From assembly GCA_028698335.1 (NCBI GenBank), contig JAQVDP010000016.1:1-64000 (forward strand): a stretch of DNA of 64,000 nucleotides. Direction: 5' to 3'. The stretch is from Nevskiales bacterium. Lineage in GTDB: Bacteria; Pseudomonadota; Gammaproteobacteria; Nevskiales; Nevskiaceae. The notes under the pieces were generated by a model. The model was given only the letters and a program-made list of their open reading frames with translations, was not told the DNA's origin and ran no database searches. Both the position numbers and the translations under genes were made by a program. Shown piece after piece: positions 8,669 to 17,657 of this stretch; position 1 is the first letter of the stretch, and the number at the start of each line of letters is the position of its first letter.

Positions 8669-8764
8669 AGGCGGAGGCTGCGCGGCGGGCGGTGTGCCGC
8701 TTGGTGGAGGCAGCGGCGCGCGGCTTGCCCGGAAGCGAACAAGAACCGTGAGGAGATCCGGACG

Positions 8765-10090
8765 ATGAAAATCCAGACCCTGCAGGATCGACCGGGGCTG
8801 CAGCGCCGCCGTGGCTGGCATCCGGGATGGCTGCTGGCATTTCTGTGCCTGTCCGCCCAGGCTGCCCCCGGCGATCCGCTCACTGCGCCAATCGCGGTTT
8901 CCGACGGGACTGCGGCGCCCTACCTGTATTCGGCGGTGGCCCGTGCCGGCGACGGCACTGCCGTGGTGGTGTACGACAGCGTGCTGGGTGTGCTGGCTCG
9001 CCGGTTCGACGCGGGCGGGGCTCCGCTAGGGGGTGACGTGCTCGTCAACCAGACGTCGGGCGCCCGCCTGCCCGACGTGGCCGCGAATGCCGCCGGTGAT
9101 TTCATCGTGTCTTGGTCGCATCTGAGCGGCGACGATGCGCCGGCGATCCTGGCCCGGCGCTTCCACGCCGACGGCGTTGCCGCGGGGGGCGAGTTCGTCG
9201 TTGCGCCACCGCTGGAGACACCGCTGGGCGAGCAGTCCTGGGCGGTGTCGGCTGTTGCGGCCGACAACGACGGCGATTTCGCCGTGGTCTGGAACCAGGG
9301 TCGCTATCTCGCCTACGGCAGCCCATTCGTCTGCGAGTCCGGGATTGGGCTGTGCATCGATCTCGGCGCCTATACGGTGCAGTTACAGCGTTACGACGCC
9401 GCCGGCGCCGCGGTGGGCAGCGCGCGTGTGCTCATGCGCTCGGCCGATGCCGAGGTGCAGGCGCTGGGCGTCCCGCTGCTGGCTGGCAGTGAACCGGACA
9501 ACGTCGACATCGCGATGGCGCCGAATGGGGCGTTCGTCGTGGTGTGGAACCGGCTCGGTTACGCGCTTGCGCCGCTCTCCGGAACCTATGCACAGACCTT
9601 CGACGCCGAGGGCCATGCCGGTCTGAGGCGAGTCGTCAGCCTGCAGCAGGGCAACCAGTCGTTTCCGGCGGTGGCTGTCGATGCCGGTGGCAGTTTCGTC
9701 GTCGCGTACCGCCGCGAGTCGCGCCGGCTCAACGACTATTCGAACGGTGTCTACGCACGCCTGTTTCCGCGGGCCGGCATCGGTGGGGGCGAGTTCAGGA
9801 TCGACGACGGGACCGAGAGTGATGTGATGCAGCCGGCGGTGGCGATGGACGCGGCGGGCGATTTCGTTGTGGCGTGGATGTCGCTGCAGCCGCTGCAGCA
9901 GCGCCAGATCAGGGCGCAGCGCTACGCCACCGGCGGCCATGCGCTCGGGGGCAACTTCCGCGTGAATGTTCCCGTGCCCCTGGTCAGCGCCCAACGGGCG
10001 GCGGTGGCGATGGATGCGGGCGGTGACTTCGTCGTCACCTGGGCGGAAGACTCCGCGGTGATCGAGGCGCGTTTCTACGACGGCCCCTGA
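8765..10090 (+). CDS. Secreted protein with seven ~55-residue repeats, probable beta-propeller
   Basis: The 441-residue product has a Sec signal peptide ending AQA-AP near residue 34. The mature part consists of seven units. Each has a GDFVVxW-type strand (for example GDFIVSWSH, GDFAVVWNQ, GAFVVVWNR, GDFVVAWMS, GDFVVTWAE), then an ARRFDAxG-type strand (ARRFDAGG, ARRFHADG, LQRYDAAG, AQTFDAEG, ARLFPRAG, AQRYATGG, EARFYDGP). Seven copies of both strands suggest a seven-bladed propeller. No active site is visible. A GAGGAG box precedes the ATG. A terminator-like hairpin follows. Confidence 0.8.
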   Translation: MKIQTLQDRPGLQRRRGWHPGWLLAFLCLSAQAAPGDPLTAPIAVSDGTAAPYLYSAVARAGDGTAVVVYDSVLGVLARRFDAGGAPLGGDVLVNQTSGARLPDVAANAAGDFIVSWSHLSGDDAPAILARRFHADGVAAGGEFVVAPPLETPLGEQSWAVSAVAADNDGDFAVVWNQGRYLAYGSPFVCESGIGLCIDLGAYTVQLQRYDAAGAAVGSARVLMRSADAEVQALGVPLLAGSEPDNVDIAMAPNGAFVVVWNRLGYALAPLSGTYAQTFDAEGHAGLRRVVSLQQGNQSFPAVAVDAGGSFVVAYRRESRRLNDYSNGVYARLFPRAGIGGGEFRIDDGTESDVMQPAVAMDAAGDFVVAWMSLQPLQQRQIRAQRYATGGHALGGNFRVNVPVPLVSAQRAAVAMDAGGDFVVTWAEDSAVIEARFYDGP

Positions 10091-10125
10091 AGCCGGCTTC
10101 GCACATACCGGTCTGCAGATCGTAG

Positions 10126-10162
10126 AAAGGGCGTGCCGGAACGGTTCCGGAACACCCTTTTT
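10126..10162 (+). terminator. Rho-independent terminator-like hairpin
   Basis: An imperfect stem (AAGGG at the base, CCGGAA/TTCCGG at the tip, two mismatches) is followed by a short T-run, 36 bases after the stop codon of the repeat-protein gene. It would end that transcript before the TonB-receptor promoter region. Confidence 0.65.
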
Positions 10163-10451
10163 GCGCTTTCCCGTTCTGCGTCCTGGGTTCCGCTCAAGCC
10201 TCAGAACCGGCGGGGAAAAATGCCGATCCATAGAGAAATTTGGGCTCGGCATCTTATGTGTCAATAGTATTACAAACTTCATCGAACTGAAGTCGAAGCG
10301 AAAAATCCCGCCACTAGCGTTGCGTCCCGGAATTCGAGCGGACGCAGCGCCGGTCGTGGACGGCACCGAACAGGGCTTCGGTGACCGGTCCCGATGATCG
10401 CTGCGCCCGCGCTCCACAGGGCAGTGATTCATCGATCATCGGGGATTAATT
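10163..10451 (+). other. AT-richer leader/promoter region of the TonB-dependent receptor
   Basis: This gene-free stretch is clearly less GC-rich than its surroundings. It holds the first copy of the recurring ATCCATAGAGAAA motif, and directly after it a TTGGGC ... AATAGT pair with 17-base spacing that could be the promoter. The remaining 200 bases to the GTG start would be a long 5' leader. I found no recognisable riboswitch (no cobalamin-box sequence). Confidence 0.5.
10226..10238 (+). promoter_or_regulatory. Recurring motif ATCCATAGAGAAA, copy 1
   Basis: This exact 13-base sequence also occurs at 14989 and 15769. All three copies are on the same strand, in front of units of the organophosphorus island. 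Here it abuts a -35-like TTGGGC, the position expected for an activator such as the LysR protein encoded at 14072. Confidence 0.6.
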
Positions 10452-12623
10452 GTGAGATCTACGCAGAAGAGCCGCCGCTACCGCGGCATGGTGGGTGCGC
10501 TGGCGATCGCCGGCGCTGTCGTCGCCGACCCGGCGCTGGCGCAGGACGCCGACGCACAGGCCGCGACGCGCGAGGCGCCGGCCAAGGACAAGGTCGAGCT
10601 GGTCGAGGTCGTCGGCCGTCAGACCGAAGGTGAGCTGGCGGTCGACCTGGGCCAGTACGGCAACAAGGTTCAGATCATCGACTCGGCGCAGATCGAGGCC
10701 GGCGGCTTCACCAACATCGCCGAGGCGGTGCAGGGCCTGGTCCGCGGCGCCAACATCGGCTATTCGCCGGACGAGGGCGAATACACGCTGCGCCTCGACG
10801 GCGGCGGCGACCGCGACACCCTGGTTTTGCTCGACGGCATTCCGCTGTTCGACCGCGGTCCGGCGCTGGAGACGATCTGGGGCGCGACCATCGTCGACGT
10901 GCACATGATCGAGCGGATCGAGGTCTACCGCGGCGGCCAGAGCCTGTACTTCGGCAGCAACGGCGGCATCGGCGTGATCAACCTGATCACCAAGCAGCCG
11001 GACGGCAGCGAGAAGGGCGACTTCGGCGTCAGCTACGGCGACTTCAACACCCGCGAGCTGTGGGGCAACGTCTCGTTCCCGATCGGCGCCAGCGGCCATC
11101 ACAGCCTGATGCTGTACGGCAGCTCCAAGTCCACCGACAGCCCGCGCATCTTCAATCCGGCGGACTTTGTTGACAACATCGCCCGCGCCGGCGCGATCCA
11201 CGAGTATCCGCTCAACCGCAACAACCTGGGCCTGAAGTACCTGTGGGCGATCGACGACACGTCTGAGCTGCGGGTCAACGCGCAGTACGCGCAGATCGAG
11301 TTCCGCGACGCGTTCCCGCATACCACGGTGTACGCGCCGAACACCACGCAGTACCCGATGGTCGACGCCAGCTTCCGCAAGAGCTGGTCCGACAGCTGGG
11401 AGACCGAGGCCGAGGTCTATTACACCAACCCGCAGCTGTTCAACACCGAGCTGTATCCGGTGGTCTGTGAGATCGAGGCCGGTTGCGTCGATGCCAACGA
11501 TCCGGGCAACACCGTGCCCTACGGCCAGTGGACCGGTGCGGTCGAGCCGTATCGCAACCAGGGCTTCGAGGACATCAAGGGTGGTTACGAGGAGCTGACC
11601 GCGTCGGTGCGCAACCGGATCTACTTCGGCAACGCGCTGCAGATGGTCCTCGGCATGCAGTCGGTGAACTACCGCAACGATTCGGATCCGGTGTTCCCGA
11701 TCGACAACGACGTCGCCTCGATCAACGGCGTCTACGTCGACCTGCGCCCGACGCTGCCGTTCAGTCCGTCGACCTCGATCTCGCTGGCCGGCCGCATCGA
11801 CTTCTCGGATTCCTTCGATTCGAAGACGATCTACAAGTTCGGCGTGCGCCAGCCGTTCGCCGGCAGCTTCTACGCCCGCGTCAACGGCGGTACCTCGTAC
11901 AGCCTGCCGCGGACCAACGAGCTGTACGCGAACACCGAGACCTTCGTCGGCAATCCGAATCTGGAGCCCGAGGAGACCGAGACCTACAACTACGGCATCG
12001 GCTTCGACGGCGACGTCGGCGGCCGTCGTCTGCAGGCGGAGATCGGCGGCTTCCGGACCGACATCACCGATCGCATCCGCAACACCACCGCGCTGGAGCC
12101 GAACACCCCGTACAACGATCCGGCGGTCACGGAGATCCGTGGCATCACCGCCGACATCGAGTACGCGATCAACGACAACTGGTCGGGCTCGCTGAGCTAC
12201 ACCCAGGTCGACGCCACGCCGGAGAACAGCGATCTGCAGATCGACCAGCAGGCCGAGTACTTCCTGATCGGCAATCTGACCTATCGCTCCTCGGACGACC
12301 GCTATCATTTCAACCTGCTGCCGCGCCTGCAGGGACCGGAGTGGGCGTCGGGTGGTGGTCTGCGCTTCAACTACGGCGACTACTTCCTGCTCAACGCGAC
12401 GATGGGCTACTGGGCCGGCGAGGAACGCCAGCACCGCTTCCAGCTCCGCGTCGTCAACGTGCTCGACGAGGACTACGCGGAACGCGGCGGCATCGGCGAC
12501 CAGCGTTACGGCGAGGCCTACATCACCGGCCAGATCACGCGCGACGATCCGGAGTACCGCTTCCCGTACGTGTTCGAGGGCAAGCCGCGTTCGTTCTTCG
12601 TGCAGTACTCGTACCGCTACTGA
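10452..12623 (+). CDS. TonB-dependent outer-membrane receptor
   Basis: The 723-residue protein has a signal peptide (to about residue 31, ALAQ), a TonB-box-like KVELVEVVG, a plug domain (about 45-165, including LRLDGGGDRDTLVLLDGIP and SLYFGSNGGIGVINLIT) and a 22-strand-type barrel ending in YSYRY with a terminal aromatic residue. It should import a specific ligand across the outer membrane using TonB energy. The gene starts at GTG with GGGGA upstream; an internal ATG at 10488 would truncate the signal peptide. It is followed 34 bases later by the PHP hydrolase gene. The shared promoter motif links it to the PhnDCE-type transporter, so a phosphorus compound is the inferred cargo. Confidence 0.92.
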   Translation: MRSTQKSRRYRGMVGALAIAGAVVADPALAQDADAQAATREAPAKDKVELVEVVGRQTEGELAVDLGQYGNKVQIIDSAQIEAGGFTNIAEAVQGLVRGANIGYSPDEGEYTLRLDGGGDRDTLVLLDGIPLFDRGPALETIWGATIVDVHMIERIEVYRGGQSLYFGSNGGIGVINLITKQPDGSEKGDFGVSYGDFNTRELWGNVSFPIGASGHHSLMLYGSSKSTDSPRIFNPADFVDNIARAGAIHEYPLNRNNLGLKYLWAIDDTSELRVNAQYAQIEFRDAFPHTTVYAPNTTQYPMVDASFRKSWSDSWETEAEVYYTNPQLFNTELYPVVCEIEAGCVDANDPGNTVPYGQWTGAVEPYRNQGFEDIKGGYEELTASVRNRIYFGNALQMVLGMQSVNYRNDSDPVFPIDNDVASINGVYVDLRPTLPFSPSTSISLAGRIDFSDSFDSKTIYKFGVRQPFAGSFYARVNGGTSYSLPRTNELYANTETFVGNPNLEPEETETYNYGIGFDGDVGGRRLQAEIGGFRTDITDRIRNTTALEPNTPYNDPAVTEIRGITADIEYAINDNWSGSLSYTQVDATPENSDLQIDQQAEYFLIGNLTYRSSDDRYHFNLLPRLQGPEWASGGGLRFNYGDYFLLNATMGYWAGEERQHRFQLRVVNVLDEDYAERGGIGDQRYGEAYITGQITRDDPEYRFPYVFEGKPRSFFVQYSYRY

Positions 12624-12657
12624 TCTTGATCCGAGAACGGACGGGAAAGGGACGCAG

Positions 12658-14058
12658 ATGACGTCTTCATGGAAAACCCGCCTGGGCGGCCTGCTGCTGA
12701 TCTTCAGCAGCATGGCCGCCTCCGGGCACGGCGGACACGCCGGACCCGGCGAGGGCACGCCCCCGAAACAGCCGTATTTCAAGGGTATCCGCGGCGACTA
12801 CCGCGCCGACGAAGCCCGCTGGTGGAAGGGCAATACCCACACGCACACCTGGTGGAGCGACGGCGACAGCCCGCCGGAGACCGCCGCGGCCTGGTACCGC
12901 GAGCATGGCTACCAGTTCCTGGTGCTCAGCGACCACAACCGCATGCAGGCCGGTGCGATCGCCCGCGGCAATCTCGCGCTGCACTACACGCAGTGGTACC
13001 CGATCGAGGACGAGGCGCGGGCCGCGGCACTGGCGATCTACCGCGAGCACTTCGGTCCGGACTGGGTCGAGGAACGGGTGGTCGACGGCGTGACCCAGGT
13101 CCGGCTCAAGGCCCTGGACGAGTTCCGCGGCCTGTTCGAGGCGCCGGGCGAGTTCACCTTCGTGCCCGGCGAGGAGATCACCGACCGTTTCGAGTCGCAT
13201 CCGATCCACGTCAACGCGGTCAACATCCAGGATCCGATCGCGCCGCGCGGCGGTGAGACGCCGACGGCGATCATCCAGAACACCCTCAATGCCGTGCTCG
13301 ACCACGGGCTGAGCAGCGGCCGCGAGGTACTGGCACATCTGAACCATCCGAACTTCCGCTATGCGCTGACCGTCGAGGACCTGGTGCCGCTGCGCTACCG
13401 GACCGGCGAAGGCTTCTTCGAGCTGTACAACGGCCATCACGGGGTCGAGAACTACGGCGACGGCGAGCATCCCGGGATCGAGCGGATGTGGGACATCCTG
13501 CTGGCCAAGCGCATCGCCGAGGGCGACGGCACCATTCCCTACGGCATCGCCAACGACGACGCCCACCGCTTCACGACCTGGCGCGTCGGCAAGGATTCCA
13601 ACCCCGGCCGCGGCTGGGTCATGGTGCGGGCGCGCCGCCTGACGCCGGACTCGATCGTCGCGGCGATGAAGCGGGGCGACTTCTACGCCAGTACCGGCGT
13701 CACCCTCGGCCGCCTCGAGCGCGGCGGCGACACCCTGGCGCTGGCGGTCGATCCGGAGCCCGGCGTCGATTACACGATCGAGTTCATCGGGACGCGGCGC
13801 GGCGCGGAGCTGGGTGCGCATCCGCGCGAGCCGGCGCCGGACGGACGCGCGTCGCAGCGCTATGACGACGCCATCGGCGTCGTGCTCAAGACCGTGCGCG
13901 GCACCGAGGCGCGCTACGTCGCGCGCGGCGACGAGCTGTACGTGCGGGCGCGGGTGACCTCGACGCAGCCGCATCCGAACCCGTTCCGGGCCGGCGACGT
14001 CACGATGGCGTGGACCCAGCCGCTGGTGGTCGCCGCGCCGCAGGGGCGGACGCCCTGA
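12658..14058 (+). CDS. Secreted PHP-domain phosphoesterase-like hydrolase
   Basis: The 466-residue product has a signal peptide (to about residue 22) and a full PHP metal-binding set: NTHTHTWWSDGD near residue 60, LSDHNR near 95, an EEITDRF plus HPIHVN pair near 175, LAHLNHPNF near 220, and NDDAHRF near 300. PHP enzymes use two or three metals to cleave phosphoesters, including histidinol phosphate and nucleic-acid or organophosphate substrates. Export plus linkage to a TonB receptor suggests periplasmic processing of an imported phosphoester. The reaction itself is not evident. It is convergent with lysR, with only 13 bases between stops. Confidence 0.85.
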   Translation: MTSSWKTRLGGLLLIFSSMAASGHGGHAGPGEGTPPKQPYFKGIRGDYRADEARWWKGNTHTHTWWSDGDSPPETAAAWYREHGYQFLVLSDHNRMQAGAIARGNLALHYTQWYPIEDEARAAALAIYREHFGPDWVEERVVDGVTQVRLKALDEFRGLFEAPGEFTFVPGEEITDRFESHPIHVNAVNIQDPIAPRGGETPTAIIQNTLNAVLDHGLSSGREVLAHLNHPNFRYALTVEDLVPLRYRTGEGFFELYNGHHGVENYGDGEHPGIERMWDILLAKRIAEGDGTIPYGIANDDAHRFTTWRVGKDSNPGRGWVMVRARRLTPDSIVAAMKRGDFYASTGVTLGRLERGGDTLALAVDPEPGVDYTIEFIGTRRGAELGAHPREPAPDGRASQRYDDAIGVVLKTVRGTEARYVARGDELYVRARVTSTQPHPNPFRAGDVTMAWTQPLVVAAPQGRTP

Positions 14059-14071
14059 CGGCGGCCGGGAT

Positions 14072-14983
14072 TCAGGCGATGACCGGATCGGATTCGGCGG
14101 CTGCCTCCGCCAGGCCGGCGCGGACGGCGTCGAGCTGGTCGATGAAGGCGGCGACGAGGCGCGACTTGAGGCGCTCGCGCAGGCAGATCACATGCGCGTA
14201 GCTGTGCACGTTCAGATCGCTGATCGGCAGCTGCCGCAGGCGCGGGTCGGGAACGTAGGCGATGTCGGAGACCACACCGAGGCCGAGTCCGCAGGCGACC
14301 GCCTCGCGGATCGACTCGCGGCTGCCGATCTCCATCGTCGTGCGCACGCGCACGCCGGCTTCGGCGAGGGCCTGCTCGAACACCTTGCGGGTGGTCGAAC
14401 CGTTCTCGCGCACGACCATCTCGACGCCGTCGAGGTCGGCCAGGGTCAGCGCTGTGCGCTGCGCCAGCGGATGGTTCCGGGGTGCGAACACGACCAGGCG
14501 CTGGCGGCGGAACGGAATGCTGTGGACGCGCTCGTCGCGGACATCGTGCACGAGCACGCCGACGTCGGCCTGATAGTTCAGGACGCGCTCGACGATCTGA
14601 GAGGAATCGCCGACCGACAGCGTCACGAAGATGCGGGGATAGGCCTTGCGGAAGGTCGCGAGCATGCGCATCACGTTGTACGGGCCGACCGCGCTGATGC
14701 GCAGGTGCCCGCGCTGCACGCCCTGGGCGTCGGTCATCAGCTCGCGCGCCTCCTCCTCCAGCTCGAACAGGCGATTGGTCAGCACCAGGATCGATTCGCC
14801 GAATTCGGTCAGCACCAGGCGGCGGCCGACCTGCGCGAACAGCTGCACGCCATAGCGCGTCTCCAGCGCGCCGATGTGCGCCGAAACCGTCGGTTGGCTC
14901 ACGCCCATCGCCTGCGCCGCGGCGGTCGTGCCGCCGCAGCGGGCGGTGTAGTGGAAGGCGCGCAGCCCGGTCAGAAAGCGCAT
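14072..14983 (-). CDS. LysR-family regulator, aminoethylphosphonate-associated type
   Basis: The 303-residue protein has an N-terminal LysR HTH (residues 3-62: LRAFHYTARCGGTTAAAQAMGVSQPTVS) and a periplasmic-binding-like effector domain. Its N-terminus FLTGLRAFHYTARCGG and its position beside PhnD-PhnC-PhnE-type genes fit the LysR regulators linked to phosphonate catabolism. The start at 14983 is chosen because it begins just before the HTH. The recurring 13-base motif lies 6-18 bases upstream of this ATG, inside the divergent region shared with the HAD gene, where LysR proteins normally bind. Confidence 0.9.
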   Translation of the reverse strand: MRFLTGLRAFHYTARCGGTTAAAQAMGVSQPTVSAHIGALETRYGVQLFAQVGRRLVLTEFGESILVLTNRLFELEEEARELMTDAQGVQRGHLRISAVGPYNVMRMLATFRKAYPRIFVTLSVGDSSQIVERVLNYQADVGVLVHDVRDERVHSIPFRRQRLVVFAPRNHPLAQRTALTLADLDGVEMVVRENGSTTRKVFEQALAEAGVRVRTTMEIGSRESIREAVACGLGLGVVSDIAYVPDPRLRQLPISDLNVHSYAHVICLRERLKSRLVAAFIDQLDAVRAGLAEAAAESDPVIA

Positions 14984-14988
14984 CGGGA

Positions 14989-15001
14989 ATCCATAGAGAA
15001 A
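14989..15001 (+). promoter_or_regulatory. Recurring motif ATCCATAGAGAAA, copy 2
   Basis: This copy lies in the 91-base divergent region between lysR and the HAD gene, 74 bases before the HAD start. With one flanking base on each side it matches copy 3 over 15 bases (AATCCATAGAGAAAA). It overlaps the translation-initiation region of lysR, so binding could also repress lysR. Confidence 0.65.
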
Positions 15002-15074
15002 ACCAACAGGCCGGGCAGTTGAGCAGAGCAATCTTGCATGCCGATGAAGCGGCACAGAACAACAAAGGCACCAC

Positions 15075-15758
15075 GTGAAGGTTCAATCCGAATTGCGGTA
15101 TCGCTGCATCGTCTTCGATCTCGACGGCACGCTGCTGGATACCCGCCCCGCGATGCTCGCGGCGATCAACGCCCAGCTCGCGAAGCTGTCGCGGCCGCCG
15201 GTCGCCGCCGCGCAGCTCGAACACGCGACCCATCAGGGCCTGCCGGCGATGTGGCTGCGCGCGCTCGACGAGACCGGCCGCCTGCCGCCGCCGGAGCAGA
15301 TCGCCGCGACCCAGGCCGAACTGAGGCAGCGCTACCTGCGCGCCGCGGCGCAGGGGGTGATGCCGTTCCCGGGGGCGCTGGCATTGCTCGACGCGCTGCG
15401 CGAGCGCGGCGTGTGGATGGCGATCTGCAGCAACCAGAACCAGGACAGCGTCGTGCAACTGCTCGATCTGTTCGACCTGCGCCGCTATTTCCGCGAGGTC
15501 GTCGGCGGCGACACCTTCGTCGAGCGCAAACCCGATCCGATGGCGCTGCGCTGGCTGATGCTGTGCGCGCGCAGCGCGCCGGAAACGACGCTGATGGTCG
15601 GCGACAGCGCGCTGGACGGCGAGTGCGCAGAACGCGCCGGCGCCGAGGTGGTGCTGATGGGGCATGGCTACGGCGGGCCGAAGCTGGCATCCCGGTTCGC
15701 CATGCTGCCGGGCTTTGCGGAGCTGCATCGCCAACTGTTCGGCGCGCCGCCGTGCTGA
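15075..15758 (+). CDS. HAD-superfamily phosphatase, Gph-like
   Basis: The 227-residue protein has the four HAD motifs: the nucleophile in VFDLDGTLLDT, a SNQ threonine/serine-type motif II (ICSNQNQD), the lysine in ERKPDP, and motif IV in MVGDSALDGE. The alpha-helical cap resembles phosphoglycolate phosphatase. The DxDGT motif marks it as a phosphomonoesterase, not a phosphonatase (those have DWAGT). It starts at GTG with AAAGG 6 bases upstream. It stands between lysR and phnD and probably releases phosphate from the imported compound. The true substrate is unknown. Confidence 0.85.
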   Translation: MKVQSELRYRCIVFDLDGTLLDTRPAMLAAINAQLAKLSRPPVAAAQLEHATHQGLPAMWLRALDETGRLPPPEQIAATQAELRQRYLRAAAQGVMPFPGALALLDALRERGVWMAICSNQNQDSVVQLLDLFDLRRYFREVVGGDTFVERKPDPMALRWLMLCARSAPETTLMVGDSALDGECAERAGAEVVLMGHGYGGPKLASRFAMLPGFAELHRQLFGAPPC

Positions 15759-15768
15759 GCGTCCGCCA

Positions 15769-15781
15769 ATCCATAGAGAAA
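15769..15781 (+). promoter_or_regulatory. Recurring motif ATCCATAGAGAAA, copy 3
   Basis: This copy lies 10 bases after the stop of the HAD gene and 99 bases before the phnD start. It is followed by AAACGC-G-GCGTTT, a small palindrome, and a TAGGCT -10-like box at about 15841. It indicates that phnDCE can be transcribed from its own regulated promoter. Confidence 0.62.
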
Positions 15782-15879
15782 ATCGATGCAGAGATCGGAA
15801 AAACGCGGCGTTTCTTCACTGCCATGCAACACCCCGCCGCTAGGCTGACCGCCCCGATTCGCAGGACAGGAGTCTGAAC

Positions 15880-16845
15880 ATGCCGCTCGCCCCCAACCAT
15901 GCCGCCGCGTGGATCCGTCGCGGCTGCCGCGCCGTCGCCGCGATGCTGATGGCGCTGACGGCAACGGCCGCGACGGCCGGCACGGGCGGCGGTGCCGGTA
16001 CCGCGGCGCATCCGCTGCGGGTCATGCTGATTCCGGCCGACGGCGGCACCGCCAGCGGCACCAAGGCCGACTTCGCCCCGCTGTTCAACGCGGTCAGCCG
16101 CAGCACCGGTCTGCACTTCGACCTGCGCGTCGGCCAGAGCTACTCGGCGGTGATCGAGGCGATGAAGAGCCGGCTGATCGACATCGCCTGGTTCGGCCCG
16201 GTGTCCTACGTGCAGGCGCGCGCGGCCGGTGCCGCCGAGCTGCTCGCGGTGTCGGTGGTCCACGGCGAGTCGGTGTACTACGCCGGAATCTTCGTGCCCA
16301 GCGACGCGCCGATCCGGACGGTTGCCGATCTCAAGGGCAGGCGCGTCGCCTTCGGCGACATCAACTCCAGCTCCAGTTTTGCCTACCAGGTGGCGATGAT
16401 GCTCGACGCCGGCCTCGATCCGTCGCGCGATCTGGCGTCGATCCGCATGACCGGCAGCCACGCCGCGAGCCTGTCGGCGCTGGCCGAGGGCATGGTCGAC
16501 GCGGCCTGTCTGAGCTTCGAGTCCTACATGCGCGCGGTCAATCGCGGGGCGATCGATCCGCAGCGCTTCCGCGTGCTCGCGCGCAGCGCGCCGATTCCGA
16601 ATCCGCCGATGGCGCTGCATCCGGCGCTCGCGCCGGACCTCAAGGCCACGCTGCGCACGGCCTTCGCCAGGGTCAACGAGGATCCCACGATCACGCCGGA
16701 CATGATTCGCGGTTACGGCGGCAAGCGCGTGGACCGCTACGACGCCGCGTTCCCGGAATCGGCGTTCGACCAGCCGGCACAGACCCTGGCGCGGATCGGC
16801 GACGCGCTGCGCGCGGCGATCCTGCGCAAGGCCGCCGCGCCGTGA
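15880..16845 (+). CDS. phnD: Phosphonate-type ABC transporter substrate-binding protein
   Basis: The 321-residue PhnD-family protein has a signal peptide (to about residue 33) and the family landmarks ADFAPLFNAVSR, YSAVIEAMKSRLIDIAWFGPVSY and LKGRRVAFGDINSSSSF. PhnD proteins bind phosphonates, phosphite or phosphate esters in the periplasm. An AGGAG box lies 8 bases before the ATG. The stop overlaps the phnC start (GTGA), so the transporter genes form one operon. Ligand specificity cannot be told from sequence. Confidence 0.9.
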   Translation: MPLAPNHAAAWIRRGCRAVAAMLMALTATAATAGTGGGAGTAAHPLRVMLIPADGGTASGTKADFAPLFNAVSRSTGLHFDLRVGQSYSAVIEAMKSRLIDIAWFGPVSYVQARAAGAAELLAVSVVHGESVYYAGIFVPSDAPIRTVADLKGRRVAFGDINSSSSFAYQVAMMLDAGLDPSRDLASIRMTGSHAASLSALAEGMVDAACLSFESYMRAVNRGAIDPQRFRVLARSAPIPNPPMALHPALAPDLKATLRTAFARVNEDPTITPDMIRGYGGKRVDRYDAAFPESAFDQPAQTLARIGDALRAAILRKAAAP

Positions 16846-17657
16846 GCGATGCCGAGGCGATGCTGCGCCTGCACGGCGTCGGCGTGCGTTACGCCGACGG
16901 CACCGTCGCGCTGGACGCGGTCGAACTGAGCGTGCCACGCGGCCAGTTCTGCGTGCTGCTGGGATCGTCCGGCGCCGGCAAGTCGACCCTGCTGCGCGCG
17001 GTCAACGGTCTGATCGTCCCGAGCTCGGGCGTGGTCGAACTCGACGGCCAGGCGCTGCGGCCCGGCGACCTGCGCTCGCGCGGGCGCAAGATCGCGACGA
17101 TCCACCAGGGCATCGATCTGGTGCCGCGGCTCAGCGTGCTCGACAACGTGCTGTGCGGCGACATCGCCGCGCTGCCGCTGTGGCGCGCATTGCTCGGCCG
17201 CTTCGGCCGCGCGCGCCAGCGTGCCGCGTGCATGCTGCTGGCCGAGGTCGGACTCGACGAGTCGCAGCTCTACCGCCGCGCCAGCGAGCTGTCCGGCGGC
17301 CAGCAGCAGCGCGTCGGCATCGCCCGCGCATTCATCAGCCGCCCGCCGCTGGTGCTGGCCGACGAGCCGGTTGCGAGCCTCGATCCGCGGATCAGCCGCG
17401 ACATCCTCGCGCTGCTGCGCCGCTCCGCGCGGATGCACGGCGCGACGGTGCTGTGCAGCCTGCATCAGATCGAACTGGCACGCGAGTTCGCCGACCGCAT
17501 CGTCGGCATGCGCGGCGGGCGCATCGTGCTGGACTGCGCGCCGCAGCAGCTCGACGATGCGCGCCTCGCGGCGCTGTATCAGCGCGGCACCAGCGACGCC
17601 GCCGTCGCCGCGGCGCCGGCTGCAGCGGCGATCGAGATCGAAGGACTGCGGGCATGA
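16842..17657 (+). CDS. phnC: Phosphonate-type ABC transporter ATP-binding protein
   Basis: The 271-residue ATPase has Walker [10 protein letters not shown] (about residue 44), the Q-loop IHQGIDLV, the signature [15 protein letters not shown], Walker [15 protein letters not shown] and the H-loop CSLHQ. It powers import by PhnD/PhnE at the inner membrane. The start is GTG at 16842, overlapping the phnD stop by 4 bases; the next in-frame ATG (MLRLHG) is six codons later and also possible. A 15-residue alanine-rich tail extends the usual length. Confidence 0.9.
   Translation: MSDAEAMLRLHGVGVRYADGTVALDAVELSVPRGQFCVLLGSSGAGKSTLLRAVNGLIVPSSGVVELDGQALRPGDLRSRGRKIATIHQGIDLVPRLSVLDNVLCGDIAALPLWRALLGRFGRARQRAACMLLAEVGLDESQLYRRASELSGGQQQRVGIARAFISRPPLVLADEPVASLDPRISRDILALLRRSARMHGATVLCSLHQIELAREFADRIVGMRGGRIVLDCAPQQLDDARLAALYQRGTSDAAVAAAPAAAAIEIEGLRA

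Noticed and set aside
10163-10451. Possible riboswitch upstream of the TonB receptor
   Set aside because: The long leader invited a cobalamin riboswitch call, but no B12-box-like sequence or recognisable fold core is present. The repeated 13-mer explains regulation better.
10446-12782. 778-residue leftward frame antisense to the TonB receptor
   Set aside because: Composition is repetitive Val/Asp/Arg/Ala with no start signal or motif, and the opposite strand encodes a clear TonB-dependent receptor.
15075-15758. Phosphonoacetaldehyde hydrolase (phosphonatase) call for the HAD protein
   Set aside because: Its motif I is DLDGT, not the DWAGT of phosphonatase, so a phosphomonoesterase is more likely despite the phosphonate-type neighbours.
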